From Macrotrachela quadricornifera (Eukaryota > Rotifera > Eurotatoria > Philodinida > Philodinidae), in assembly GCA_022393335.1 (NCBI GenBank), contig JAJEKB010020933.1:884728-948727 (forward strand): a stretch of 64,000 bases of DNA, given 5' to 3'. Each line of letters starts with the position of its first letter. Position 1 is the first letter of the stretch. The notes under the pieces were generated by a model. It was not told the DNA's origin. It saw only the letters and a list, made by a program, of their open reading frames with translations, and did not search any database. Both the position numbers and the translations under genes were made by a program. Shown here piece after piece: positions 10,986 through 21,639 of the stretch.

Positions 10986-12919
10986 ACAAAATATAAGGAG
11001 ACGATAATAATCGAATAAAATTAGGTCATTTTTTGGATAAACTCAAGCTTCTGAATAAATTTCTGTTTGTATATTACGTAAAATGCAGAAAAAAATTCTT
11101 TATCAATTAGGATAAAAACAAGAATATCATTACAACACAAAAGTATACAAAAAATATGATATTTGAGTCTCTCTTCTATTTTTATAAATTTTTTTCCACC
11201 TAAATCTATAATTAATAATAAAAATGCTCAAAAATCTATTGATATATCATAAATAGGATGTAAATTAAATACTGTGTACGTGCTTTATTTAAGATCAAAT
11301 TCTAAAATAAGCGTCGATTGACCATGTACACGAAGAGAATTATTAGGTCGCTAGTTTTCAGGAAGGAAGAAGGATAAGTGTAGTACTCCGTGCCATGATA
11401 CCAATAAGAAATTAGACTTATAATTAAAATTCTGAAGATTTGAAAAATGTATTTACATGAATGAATTGCATCTTTATTGTACCGTTCGAGGTAATAAAAT
11501 ATTGAAAATTTGTCGGACATGCTTTAAATGAAAGGTTATCAGTGAGGAATAAAATCGGCAAAGACAATACAAAGATTTCACTTATTCTTATTAAGAAAAA
11601 TATATCAAATACAATCTAATTGTCACACGAGATTTTATATTTTGCGTGTCCTATTAACTTCTATAAATCAAGATAGATTGAGCTGAAATTTTCATCATTT
11701 TATCTGCTATTTTTGGTGATATATCATCGTTAAAAAATGTTCCTTTCGTGTATTACAAGAGAAAATAATCTAAAATGTCACACGAGATTTCTGAAAAACT
11801 GTCAGATTAGATTTTTATGCTGATAGTTATCTTGTAACTATGATTAAAGTGAATAAAGGTCAGATTTATAATTTTTACGTTTAAGTAGCTATTACAGTTC
11901 ATGCCAACTAACTCTAATTTTATATAGAATTTAAGATGAAAATCTACAAAATTATGCTAGTGCATATTGTTGTATTCAATTTTTCAGTGATCTTCAAGAC
12001 AAAATTACAATTTTATCTGACTCTTATTTTTCAAAATTGTTTCTCCAGTATTTTGTTTAGAAAATCAGTTATTAAAATGTAAGAAAATACATTAGAAAAT
12101 TATATGATAAATGATTCGATACGTCTTCATTTTCTCTTTCTAACGGTGAAAACCGGAGATCTATAGTTAGTTTCTATCAAAAGCTATTTAAAAAGTACTG
12201 ACAGGGTATTCCAGAAATAACATGCCGATAAAAAATTTGAATATGTTCATTACAATTCAATGAAATAAGCTGATCTTTTACATAATGACAGAAGTTTATT
12301 TAAACTTTTTTTTCGTATAAACAATATAAACAAATGCATCTGTTAAGCATTGATATTGATCTAACTAAATGAATATGTTTCTGTCATCAAGTAAAAAAAA
12401 TAACATGTAAATCGCATCATCGATAAATTTCAGTTGTCACTTGAGAGGATAGCAAGAAGAAATTAAAACAAGTTTTATAAATGATACAACACTCACGCAA
12501 ATAGGATAATATCTCAAAACTAACTTGTTTAAAAATTACTAACTATAATCCCTGAAATTTTCAAGCATGAAACACTGCTCTTCACAAGGGTATTGATGAT
12601 TTGACGTTTGAAGTGTTTCATTAGTGTGTTTTATTTAACGGACATGATTTACGCATTTGAACTAATCAATTCTACCCACGTGAAAATTTGGTTGTGATTA
12701 AACGCATTTGTAGACGCATCCAAAAATAAGATCAAACATTTGATGCTTCAAACACGTCTAATTGGTGTAGGAAAAAAGCTGATTCCATCCTCACAGATTC
12801 GGTCTACGTCATCATTATCATTTCTTGCACGAAGCATTGTCTATGATATTTAGTTGATTTTTATACATACATTTAGACTGTACAACCAGTAAGGATAGAA
12901 TATAAGACATTAGATTATA
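10986..12919. other. Gene-poor AT-rich stretch
   Basis: No gene recognised. The word TCACACGAGATTT occurs near 11625 and 11778, suggesting an old internal duplication. Otherwise I see nothing. Confidence 0.35.
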
Positions 12920-13135
12920 TTGACGCAATAAGAAAATAAAATGTACAAGGAGTCGTACGATCAGTATGAACATTTAAAAATACTAAAACATTCATTCCAT
13001 TCCCTATGACACCACCAATAACAAGAAACAATCCATCATAAATTCTAAATAGGTGACCAATGTATAATAATGGCATCACTATTTTTTTCCATTATAAAAT
13101 TTAACAAAAACAAAATAATATGTAAAATCAGTTTT
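12920..13135 (-). pseudogene. Fragment of a GPCR gene (5' end only)
   Basis: The stretch closely matches the first ~150 bp of the GPCR coding region at 10636-10490 and part of its upstream flank. Shared landmarks include AAAATGTACA, GGAGT(T/C)GTACGAT, TTTAAAAATACTAAAACATT and ACACCACCAA. Only the TM1-TM2 part is present, with no open frame for a receptor. It is a partial duplication or the remains of a tandem copy on the same strand. Confidence 0.65.
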
Positions 13136-14224
13136 ATAAGACAATCTCCAAATCGCTTTAGCAACGACTAGTAGTAATACCAGGCGTTGCTTGGGAAATC
13201 TACGTACTGAAAACTTACTATATCAGAAAACGATAGAGGGCGTGCTTCACATTTTTTGTATATGATTACTACGTGTCCCTCCATGCATACACTTACATTC
13301 ATACGTAAATCGGGCAATTCAGCAAATAGTGTGCGAATGTGAGTGTCTTTTTTTTTAACACTAAGAGGTGGATAAACTATCAATAGTAGCAAATACTCTA
13401 AAGTCTTTGAAAGATTGGCGAAAATTGCAATATATCTTTCAGCCTTCGTCTGGACTCAAAGTATCTCATGAAACGCTTGGCGCCGCTAACTCGTACGGTG
13501 TCCAAATGCAAAAAAAAATCGACGAACAGAGACAACCTTCTTCTTTATATAGATAGATGATAGAAAGACTAATAAATTTATAATGAATTGCTTACAGCAT
13601 ACAGATCCTGAGACAGTAAGTACGCAAGAATAAAGAATGAAAGACTATAATTAAATAAGATTAAGTAATTGCGCTGAAGACATGTTTGCTATAAAGAAGT
13701 CTATAATCTTTATTTTAATATAAATAAACGATAATATAAGATATAAGAAGGAATTAAAAAGATGTTTTTTGAACACGTGAAATTTTTTAATAATGAATAT
13801 ATTCTATGTGCACATTTAACATAAATCACGATAAAAAACACAAAAGTTTCTCAATATGATACAAAAGAAATAAATAACCTGTTACATTCGTATATAAACT
13901 AATACTTATTTATTATTTATCAAAATAAAGTTCTTTTGTACTTAATCTTATTGTGCTTATTAACATTAAAATTGACGTCAGAACATTTTATTTTAAAAAA
14001 GCTCGAAGAAAATATATGTAATTTTAAAAATAACTCATGTTTATAAATACTATATCTTTATTAATTTTGTGTTTCCTTTTATAATTAAAATTCTCTAATA
14101 ACAAAAATAAATAAATATACGGCATAAAACTTACATGAAGTGATTGATTGCTAGATGTTTAATCATTCCGAATAGAATTACATTCTAGACATTATTTACA
14201 ATATATAATATAATACAAATAAAA
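13136..14224. other. AT-rich gene-free stretch
   Basis: Short chance frames only, such as 13168-13392 and 13368-13556, with no domain signature. No repeat recognised. Confidence 0.35.
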
Positions 14225-14861
14225 CTAATGAGGGAAGGGCATCAACTGTCAAATCGCTTTTAAGCCTAAACTATGTGATTTATGTAGACCCAAATGAGTT
14301 TTGAATATCTTAAAAAAGTTCGGGTCGCTAGCTTATTGCTATAGAAATATTGCACTTTTACAGTATTTTTAAATAAATGCTGTAGTCTCCTTCAGGAACG
14401 CCAAAAAAACTGATTTTTGAATTTCGACTTGAAACTTTGGATAGAGACAGGCTTCAATGAGAATAGTTTATTATGACTATTTCAAATTTTTTCATCCTTC
14501 CTATTCTAGGATACATATATGAATAGTTTGTCTCTATAAACTGGCAGATTTGATGCTCTTATTTTAGGATAGAAGTAGATGAAAAAAATCTCAAAAACAT
14601 ATACAACAAACTATTTCAATTAAGGTCTATCTCTGTCCAAAGTTTCAAGTCAAAATTAGAAAATTAATTGTTTCCTAGTGTCCTTGAGGGGAATCCCACG
14701 GCATTCATTTAAAAAGAATATTGTAAAAGCGCAATATCCCCGTAGTAATAAACTAGCAGTCTGAACTTTTTTTCGAAGTATTCATAACTCTTTTGGGTCA
14801 ATATGACACACATAGTCTCGACTCAGAAGCGATTCGACAGTTGGGATCCCTCCCTCGTGAG
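14225..14861. mobile_element. Palindromic MITE, CGAGGGA family, copy 1
   Basis: It starts CTAATGAGGGA and ends TCCCTCGTGAG. The arms are imperfect inverted copies along most of the length, centred near 14545; CATCAACTGTC and TTCAAGTC-like words recur on both arms. Subterminal sequence (AACTGTC, then GACTATGTG) matches the copy at 35040-35663. No coding capacity. Confidence 0.75.
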
Positions 14862-15304
14862 AAGAAAAAGTTGTACATTTTTCACAAATAATTTTACAAG
14901 AATGTAACTACTGATTATATTAGAAAAATGATTATAATTGTTATTTTAATCAATATCGTTTTGATTAAAATTCATGGAAAGGAATTTATAACCTGATTAT
15001 AGCTTGATGAAAAGTTCCATTTAATTCATTATAGGACTCTCATGGATAAGGATTGAAATTTTCTACCCCAATGAACAAAAATCATTAACTTATCTTTGTT
15101 CTGTGAAGTGACAGATTTCAATCTGGGCTCGGCAAGGTCCTTTTGCCAATCAATTCGATAAAATCCGAAGAATAACATTATTGAAATAACATCAGGTCAC
15201 ACCATAATACATGAAACTAGTCGAGGCATTTGTTCATCTGTGTAAGGCATACGTCTACCAGTTTTTAATGTTCCAGTATCTTCAATAAGAGAAACAAAAA
15301 ATAT

Positions 15305-15750
15305 TTGACGTCATACTGTAAATACGAAGATATATCAAATAAAATCATAAACATAACGCATTGAATTGCTTCATATATGTTGTCCCAAAGTCAAAAATAT
15401 AAGAAAAGAAAAATATCTGATCTCGTATTGAACGTATCAAAGCATACCGAATAGAACCATAATTATACTGCATCGAATACTTCACATATATATTGCAATA
15501 AAATCTAAAATAAAAGAAAAAAAGAATATCTAATCTCATTCTGCAAATATGAAGACATACCAAATAGAATCATAACCATAATACATTGAAACTTCGCATG
15601 TGTTATTTTAAGGTCTAAAATATAAAAAGCAAGAACATTCGATCTTGTATTGAAAATATTAAAACATAACAGAAACAACCATTGTCATTATGTATTGAAT
15701 ACTTCGTATACCTCGTACCAATATCTAAAAAGAAAATTTTTGAAAGGAAA
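15305..15750. repeat. Degenerate tandem repeat, period about 112 bp
   Basis: About four units start near 15319, 15438, 15545 and 15655. Each carries a diverged form of GAAGACATACCAAATAGAAT followed by CATAATACATTGAATACTTC-like sequence. Frames crossing it are not protein-like. Confidence 0.6.
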
Positions 15751-15879
15751 GGATTTTATTACAACATCAAAGTTTGCATTATTTGGCATATAATCGATTA
15801 AAATCATTTGGTCTTGATTTTTTTAAAACTACGTCTTATATAAAATTCTGGGTTTATATATAAAGTTTTGTCCTTACAC

Positions 15880-17090
15880 ATACCGTTTTATGTTTTTCAT
15901 TACATATAATCGATTAAATTTGATTAAAGGCATTTGATCAATTAAAATCACCTTGTCGTCGTTTTCCAGTTAAAACCTTCATAATAACAAAGTAATAATA
16001 TCAAGGACTTTTCGAAACACCCGATCATGAACACTGTTTTTTTCGTTTTCCTAACCTAGTTCATCATTTATAAATTTTATGTTATTATTTTGTCTATTAC
16101 AAAGTTGAAAAAGTTTCTTTTGTCATACAAACAAGACCAAAAGCGACTGTTTACGCGCTATCAAACATGCAAAAAGAAAAGGTATGTTGAACATACCATG
16201 CACCATAGTAGATCTTTCACTATGATAACTGATTAAAACTTATCATGGTAAAACCAATCTTACAATTTACCCAATCAAATTGAGTACACAAAAAGGAGAG
16301 ATAGGGTAGTTAAAGCCAAACACATGACGTATAGGGAAAAATTTGTTACCAGCTAATTTTACAATGTTTCATACAAGTAACCGAACGAAAATATGATTTT
16401 ATTTCTTTATCTAGTAGCTTGAATCCAACTGAAATACTCACATTGACTTTGCCTTCAACCGATATCTTATTGAATATCAGATGTTTGATTATAATTGATT
16501 AAAACTTCTAAATCTGATTTTATTTAATTGAGGACCCAGGTGAACAAATCTGACGTTGGATCCGATCGGATCCAACCATCCGACAGGATTTTATAGGATT
16601 CCTGGTAACGGAATTGCATTGGATTCCGTCGGAAAAGTGTCAATCGTTGCAAATTCTTTGATCAGTGATTTATATACTACTTACGTATGGTCTTTAAAGC
16701 CTATCGGATCCGACTATCGGATTTAACATAGAATCCGATCGGATCACAACACTCCGGAATTCGATATGATTCCATCACCAGGATTTTATCGGATCCTATG
16801 TTATTTTATCAGATTCGATGTTATTTTGTCGCATTCGATCGGATCCGACTCTCAAATTAGTCCACCTGGAAATTTTAACTGATTTTGAGAATTATAATCA
16901 ATTTTACATGTAAATCTGATTTAACATAAGATAATTGATTAAAAATGATTAAGTTTGTAATCAATTGTTAAATCATAATCGATTTCAATCGGATTTTTCT
17001 GAAAAATAGCAGGTTTTTGACAAAAAAACAGATTAATTTGACAATAATCAAGAATAATTGCGATTTTTGATTAAATATTTTTCAAAGGGT
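15880..17090. repeat. Region rich in AATCGATT / TGATTAAAA words
   Basis: Either side of the 16536-16868 element, short words such as TTGATTAAAAC, AATCGATTAAA and their complements recur more than ten times without fixed spacing. A smaller patch with the same words lies near 46080-46140. It may be a low-complexity derivative of an element whose interior was built from that palindromic word. Confidence 0.35.
16536..16868. mobile_element. Element with CCAGGTG ends and internal GGATCC-rich repeats
   Basis: The left end CCAGGTGAACAAAT faces the right-end reverse complement CCAGGTGGACTAAT, followed on both sides by GGATCCGATCG. The interior repeats palindromic ATCCGATCGGAT words at least five times. 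No target-site duplication is obvious. The style (short ends, interior packed with one palindromic word) resembles the 25578-25894 element, with a different word. Confidence 0.5.
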
Positions 17091-17745
17091 AATGAAGAGT
17101 GAATTGCGTCATCTCAAATTCTGTAATTGAGAAATACGTATCTAAATGATAGAAAACTTTGTACAGTGAAGAGACCTAATTGATCATTCGGATCCACGTT
17201 AATGGTTTATAAACAGTTTTATGAACATCAATCTGTGATAAATTCATTTTGTCTCTTTAGGCACACAAAACGGTTGGGTTTAAGTCGGAGGTGCGCACTT
17301 TTTTGATTATGAACTTAGATAAACAGATTCTCTCAGATTAAGAGTTTGATTGTTTTTTTATATTTAATTATGAGAATGATAAAAGTGTAGAAACTGATAT
17401 CAATGGAAATATGTGGTATTACCAGTAGCTGTTTCGATAAAGTGAACTAGCGTATAAGTACTTCTAATCCTTCAGTCGAGGATTGAGCAAGCCACAGCGA
17501 CGAGCGTTATTTTTATTTGCAGAAAATGCTACGATAAGACACGGATTAGTTGTTCAATTCAGTGTCAGCTTTTGGCCTAAATTCGTTATTACTAATGATA
17601 TAATTTATTATCGTTGAAAAATCTTTGGATGGATATAATATTTACTGATGTTCAAAAAATATAAAAACTAACGAAGGAGATACTCGAACGAATACTTCGG
17701 GTACCTCCATCATAAGTGTAAGGACTAATTCATGATATTTTCGAT
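17091..17745. other. Gene-free stretch downstream of ART gene
   Basis: I recognise no gene, repeat or RNA here. Confidence 0.35.
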
Positions 17746-19569
17746 TTATGATGATGTGGGCGATATTTGATTGAGAGTTTCGAGTCTTCGATTTATATCG
17801 CTCTTTAAAAGCGCGTCTTCGGCTAGCTGAAATGCTTTTTGATAATTGATGCGTGCGTCTGGATAATTTTTTTCACAAAAGTAGAGCACACCCAGATGAT
17901 AATGAACGTAAGCTTTCTCGTTTGCTGTGCCATGTCTTTGTAGAGCTTCCTTAAAGAAATTTTCAGCATTTCTGTAATCTTTTCTCTTTTGAGAAATCAA
18001 GCCTTTGTTCATCAAAATGCACCTTAACGTGAGTGATGCATCTTCCGCTAAGATTGGTTGAAGTTCGTTTGACTCGTTATTACTTGACTGAATTAAGTCG
18101 TTGATTAAGTCTTCGGCTTGTTTAAGATAGTCGAGTGCTTGTCTGAGCGATCCATCCTCGAATGCTGTTTTAGCCATGTGAAAATAAATATCAGCACAAA
18201 CTTTTTTCTCCGTAAGTCGCGATGTTGAATCCAACATAAGTTCGTAAAAGTTAAGAGCATCTTTGTGTTCACCGAGTTCGTGTAAAACCTTTCCCAATGT
18301 GAAAAACGAACATGTATTATTCCATTTATTGAAACTGTTAGTAAGATTCGAATCTATGTCAATAGATATTTCTAATATGACTTTCCAACTATTATCGGAT
18401 TGTTTATCGACTTCTTTGATACACCAGACGAATCCCATAAAGAAAAGAACTTCTTCTTCTGATATGTCACTTACTTCTGAAATATCGGCATATGGTCGTT
18501 TAGTATCCATTGCTCGATCAATATGCATCTCAAATAAGACTGATTGGTAACCTTCTCTATTTGTTCCCGTGCCAGCAAACAAATGAGCCACATCAGTATT
18601 TTTTGTTGTTGAGAGAAAACCATTCATAGATATAAGTTTATCCTTGTTATCTTTCAGTTGTTGTAATACACTTGTTGGTAATTTTTTTCCTCGGCGAAAT
18701 ACATTTTCCGAAAAATGGTTTGTAGACTGTTGTTCTGTACGAAGTTCATGTAGTTGTTGATGCATATGGACTATAAAGGGTTGGAAGTCATAGATTTTTT
18801 GGATATTTTCACAGCGGAATGCTTTATTAACGGCTGGACAAAGAAATGAACTTTTAGTATAAAATTGAATAGGATTTTTTGAATTATATGTTTTCTCAAA
18901 TTCATTAACTTTCTGTTGATAGATATGGTCGTTTTGATGAACTGGATCTTCACGACAACTGATCCACATTCGTTGGAGAGCCTCTTCCTCATTAAAATGA
19001 ATTCCCAAGAGTACTTCAATAAATGATTGAAATAAGATGAATTTGAGTTCTTCTTTACTTAAATAAGAAAATGGTTTTTGTTTTCCAATAAATTCATGAA
19101 TACCAAAAGGAAATGTCTCGCTTTGAACGCCGATTTCCTTATGCTCAACAGTTGTATTATCATATGGACTGTCGGATATAATGTATCCTTTAACATCATC
19201 ACCAATCTTTTCGATTAATTTGTCGATATGCTTAAATTTTCTGTCAGCTGATAATTGTGATTTTAATGGTTTGTTGTCAAATTGTAGTTCATATACAAGT
19301 GGATCTTGTAAAGAGTCTTTGTCATGTTCTATAACTTCAGATAAAGATTTCGCTTCGTCTCCACTGACAACAATGATCAATTTATTCACTATGAATTGAT
19401 GAGTGAGATAGTCTACCAAATTGCTGATATTCGTAAATATACGGATGTAACAAAATGTTTTTTCAAGATGTAATTTTAGTAGACGTCTATGATGAGCAGG
19501 TAATTTTATGTCATGATAAACAATGCACATAACGTTTTGACCGGCTGGTGACTGACTTTGACGTACCAT
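17746..19569 (-). CDS. Mono-ADP-ribosyltransferase domain protein with TPRs, triad intact
   Basis: Single-exon 607-aa protein from an ATG. Residues 10-140 are a diverged N-terminal alpha/beta domain; about 160-400 is the ART fold. By motif the R-S-E triad is complete: Arg292 (VFRRG), Ser320-Thr321 (FLSTT), and Glu371 and Glu373 (EEEVLFF). The EEE form is typical of arginine-specific transferases. Residues about 430-600 contain three to four loose TPRs (ALNFYELML, ALDYLKQAEDL, AENFFKEAL, ARINYQKAF). The predicted reaction is NAD + protein-Arg to ADP-ribosyl-Arg + nicotinamide; the target is unknown. No signal peptide is seen. The next gene upstream ends 92 bp away on the same strand. Confidence 0.85.
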   Translation of the reverse strand: MVRQSQSPAGQNVMCIVYHDIKLPAHHRRLLKLHLEKTFCYIRIFTNISNLVDYLTHQFIVNKLIIVVSGDEAKSLSEVIEHDKDSLQDPLVYELQFDNKPLKSQLSADRKFKHIDKLIEKIGDDVKGYIISDSPYDNTTVEHKEIGVQSETFPFGIHEFIGKQKPFSYLSKEELKFILFQSFIEVLLGIHFNEEEALQRMWISCREDPVHQNDHIYQQKVNEFEKTYNSKNPIQFYTKSSFLCPAVNKAFRCENIQKIYDFQPFIVHMHQQLHELRTEQQSTNHFSENVFRRGKKLPTSVLQQLKDNKDKLISMNGFLSTTKNTDVAHLFAGTGTNREGYQSVLFEMHIDRAMDTKRPYADISEVSDISEEEVLFFMGFVWCIKEVDKQSDNSWKVILEISIDIDSNLTNSFNKWNNTCSFFTLGKVLHELGEHKDALNFYELMLDSTSRLTEKKVCADIYFHMAKTAFEDGSLRQALDYLKQAEDLINDLIQSSNNESNELQPILAEDASLTLRCILMNKGLISQKRKDYRNAENFFKEALQRHGTANEKAYVHYHLGVLYFCEKNYPDARINYQKAFQLAEDALLKSDINRRLETLNQISPTSS

Positions 19570-19611
19570 GTTGATGTTATAGTGCCGGCTTTATCTCGAG
19601 GAATAATTCAA

Positions 19612-19661
19612 TCTAAAATGAAAGAAAAAAAAGGAAGAATCACAAAATGATTTATTAAAGT
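19612..19661 (-). promoter_or_regulatory. Intergenic poly(A) signal and splice-acceptor-like tract
   Basis: On the minus strand the 92-bp gap between the two ART genes contains AATAAA (19651-19656), just after the upstream stop, then a pyrimidine tract ending TTTTAG (19613-19618), then about 40 bp to the ATG at 19569. A poly(A) signal plus acceptor without a donor fits spliced-leader trans-splicing, which is documented in bdelloids. It could also be an ordinary close tandem pair. Confidence 0.35.
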
Positions 19662-21581
19662 TTAAGAATCAATATTATGAAATAAAAGTGCGCGAATTTT
19701 CTCTTTGTAAAACTGTTGTGAGTCGACATCTGTAGTAATCTCGAGTGCTTGACGATAAAAATCAAGGGCTGTTCCTTGATTACCTAGACGGTAACTAATT
19801 TCAGCCATTTTGTTTAATATTTCAATTCGATTTGGAGATGAATCTACTGCGGGTAATGATCGTTGGTCAACGACCGTTGATGAACTCGATACATTCATAG
19901 ATACTGCTTTCTCAAAGCAGTCCAAGGCGTTTTGATCATCACTCGTCGCTGAGTAAATCAAAGCCATGTTATTGTAGATCGATGCAAGACTTGGATGATT
20001 TTTCGGAAACAGATTTAAAAGATATTTGCAATACTCTATGGCAACATCGAACTTTTTTAGATAAGCCAAATAATTTCCAAATGTTAACCAAGTAAGTCGT
20101 CCGCCAATCTTGGACTGCAATTGTTCTTTAATATGTTCAATTGCACCATCAGCAGATTCGAGTTGAGCATGGAAAACGCCATCAACTGCAGATTCAGCGG
20201 AGACTAATCGAAACAGAGTACCAAGGCTGAAAGCAACTGTGTCTGAACCTAAATTTGCTATGCATACGTTTTCAGACAAATTTAGCTCGAAAAGAATTAC
20301 AGTGAGTTGATTGTCAACTGCTCGACGACAAATATCGGCTACAGTACGAAAAGATCGTGATGCCAAAATAAATGTCGGAATTGAAAGAAGAATATTTACA
20401 TTGTTTCGTATTATATCAAAATCTTTCTTTGATACTAATTGAGCTCGATAGACTGTAATTGATGATGAATCAGTCGTTTTTGATAACGGAACTGTACGCT
20501 GATTGATTTTCTGTAATTTTGATACAGATGTTTGTAATGTTGAAATGTTAAATCGATTCAGAAGATTACTGATTGTTATATTAGTATCAATCAGAAGAGA
20601 AAATAGCCGATTATCATTTTCAGTAGTACTATCTTCAACAAAATTCGATTGTTCTGGTGCATATGGAAGAATGTCACTAAATAATTGAAAAAATAGAAAG
20701 TTGATCTGATGTTCATCGAGTTTGCTGGTAATATTAGATCCAATATGGAAGGTATTTATTACTGGTATGTGAAATTGCATATGTCGATAAAAACAAATAT
20801 CTGCTGTGAGTTGCTCGAGTAAATCTTCGTCAAGCCCAAATACACCGCTAACTTTAGAATGTTTTGATATTGATTCGATTTGTTCATTCCAATTATTACC
20901 TCGTACAATATAGACTGCATGAATGGCTTTTAATTCAAATAATGAAGACATATCGTTGGATCCATCGAAGAATATAATTAGAAAAACAGTTGTTGAAATG
21001 TTAGCTTCAATTGATTGAATACATTCATCAATGTTATTGAATTCATTTTTTTGAATTTGGCTTGAAGACTGAGAAAATAGTCGATGGTTGCCAAAAAATA
21101 GTGTTATAATACGTAGCGTACTTAGGTCTTCTCTAGGCGCATTATCAATCATTGATGCTGAAAGATTAGTTTGAGAAGTTTGTAAACATAATTCAGTCAA
21201 TAATGCTTTAGATCTCGACCAGCGAGAAGGACGTTGCATCAATGAATCAATATCTTGCTTAGTTAATTCCAACAGTAATTGAATAGAAGAATTCTTATCA
21301 CGAATTTTTGAATAATCTTTCATCCAGTCAAGTTGATTTTGATCATCAGGATTTACAAGTATATAAATATGTTCAATGCATCGATGTTTATGTATTAATG
21401 GTACAATGGATTTACCCAATGTATTTGACATAATCAAATATATTAATTTATCATTAATTGATAATACTTTCGAGATACAATCGAACGAACTTTTGAAAGA
21501 GACAATCTGAAGGTCGTTATTTTCAGGAATTTTTGCATCAAGTGTACCAATGTAAACATTTATGTTCCGTTTCAAAGTCAT
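19662..21581 (-). CDS. Degenerate ART-like TPR protein with duplicated N-terminal domain
   Basis: The open frame extends to 21653 but only from a TTG; the first in-frame ATG is at 21581, giving 639 aa. Numbering below is from that TTG, 24 residues upstream. Residues 30-140 and 185-295 look like two diverged copies of the N-terminal alpha/beta domain that occurs once in the sister genes. The ART-like domain covers about 310-490: Arg403 is kept (VYRAQ) and a Ser motif is weak (ILASRS, 431-436), but the E-x-E block is replaced by SDTVAFSLGTLF (469-480), so both Glu are gone. TPRs follow at about 520-660 (AIEYCKYLL, ALDCFEKAV, ALDFYRQAL). Probably not an active transferase. The TIR of a 3.4-kb element ends about 55 bp above the ATG. 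Confidence 0.8.
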   Translation of the reverse strand: MTLKRNINVYIGTLDAKIPENNDLQIVSFKSSFDCISKVLSINDKLIYLIMSNTLGKSIVPLIHKHRCIEHIYILVNPDDQNQLDWMKDYSKIRDKNSSIQLLLELTKQDIDSLMQRPSRWSRSKALLTELCLQTSQTNLSASMIDNAPREDLSTLRIITLFFGNHRLFSQSSSQIQKNEFNNIDECIQSIEANISTTVFLIIFFDGSNDMSSLFELKAIHAVYIVRGNNWNEQIESISKHSKVSGVFGLDEDLLEQLTADICFYRHMQFHIPVINTFHIGSNITSKLDEHQINFLFFQLFSDILPYAPEQSNFVEDSTTENDNRLFSLLIDTNITISNLLNRFNISTLQTSVSKLQKINQRTVPLSKTTDSSSITVYRAQLVSKKDFDIIRNNVNILLSIPTFILASRSFRTVADICRRAVDNQLTVILFELNLSENVCIANLGSDTVAFSLGTLFRLVSAESAVDGVFHAQLESADGAIEHIKEQLQSKIGGRLTWLTFGNYLAYLKKFDVAIEYCKYLLNLFPKNHPSLASIYNNMALIYSATSDDQNALDCFEKAVSMNVSSSSTVVDQRSLPAVDSSPNRIEILNKMAEISYRLGNQGTALDFYRQALEITTDVDSQQFYKEKIRALLFHNIDS

Positions 21582-21639
21582 TCTTTGTGATGCTGCACTG
21601 TCTAAATGTAACTCATCAGTTTTCAGTTTAGAGTAGGCA

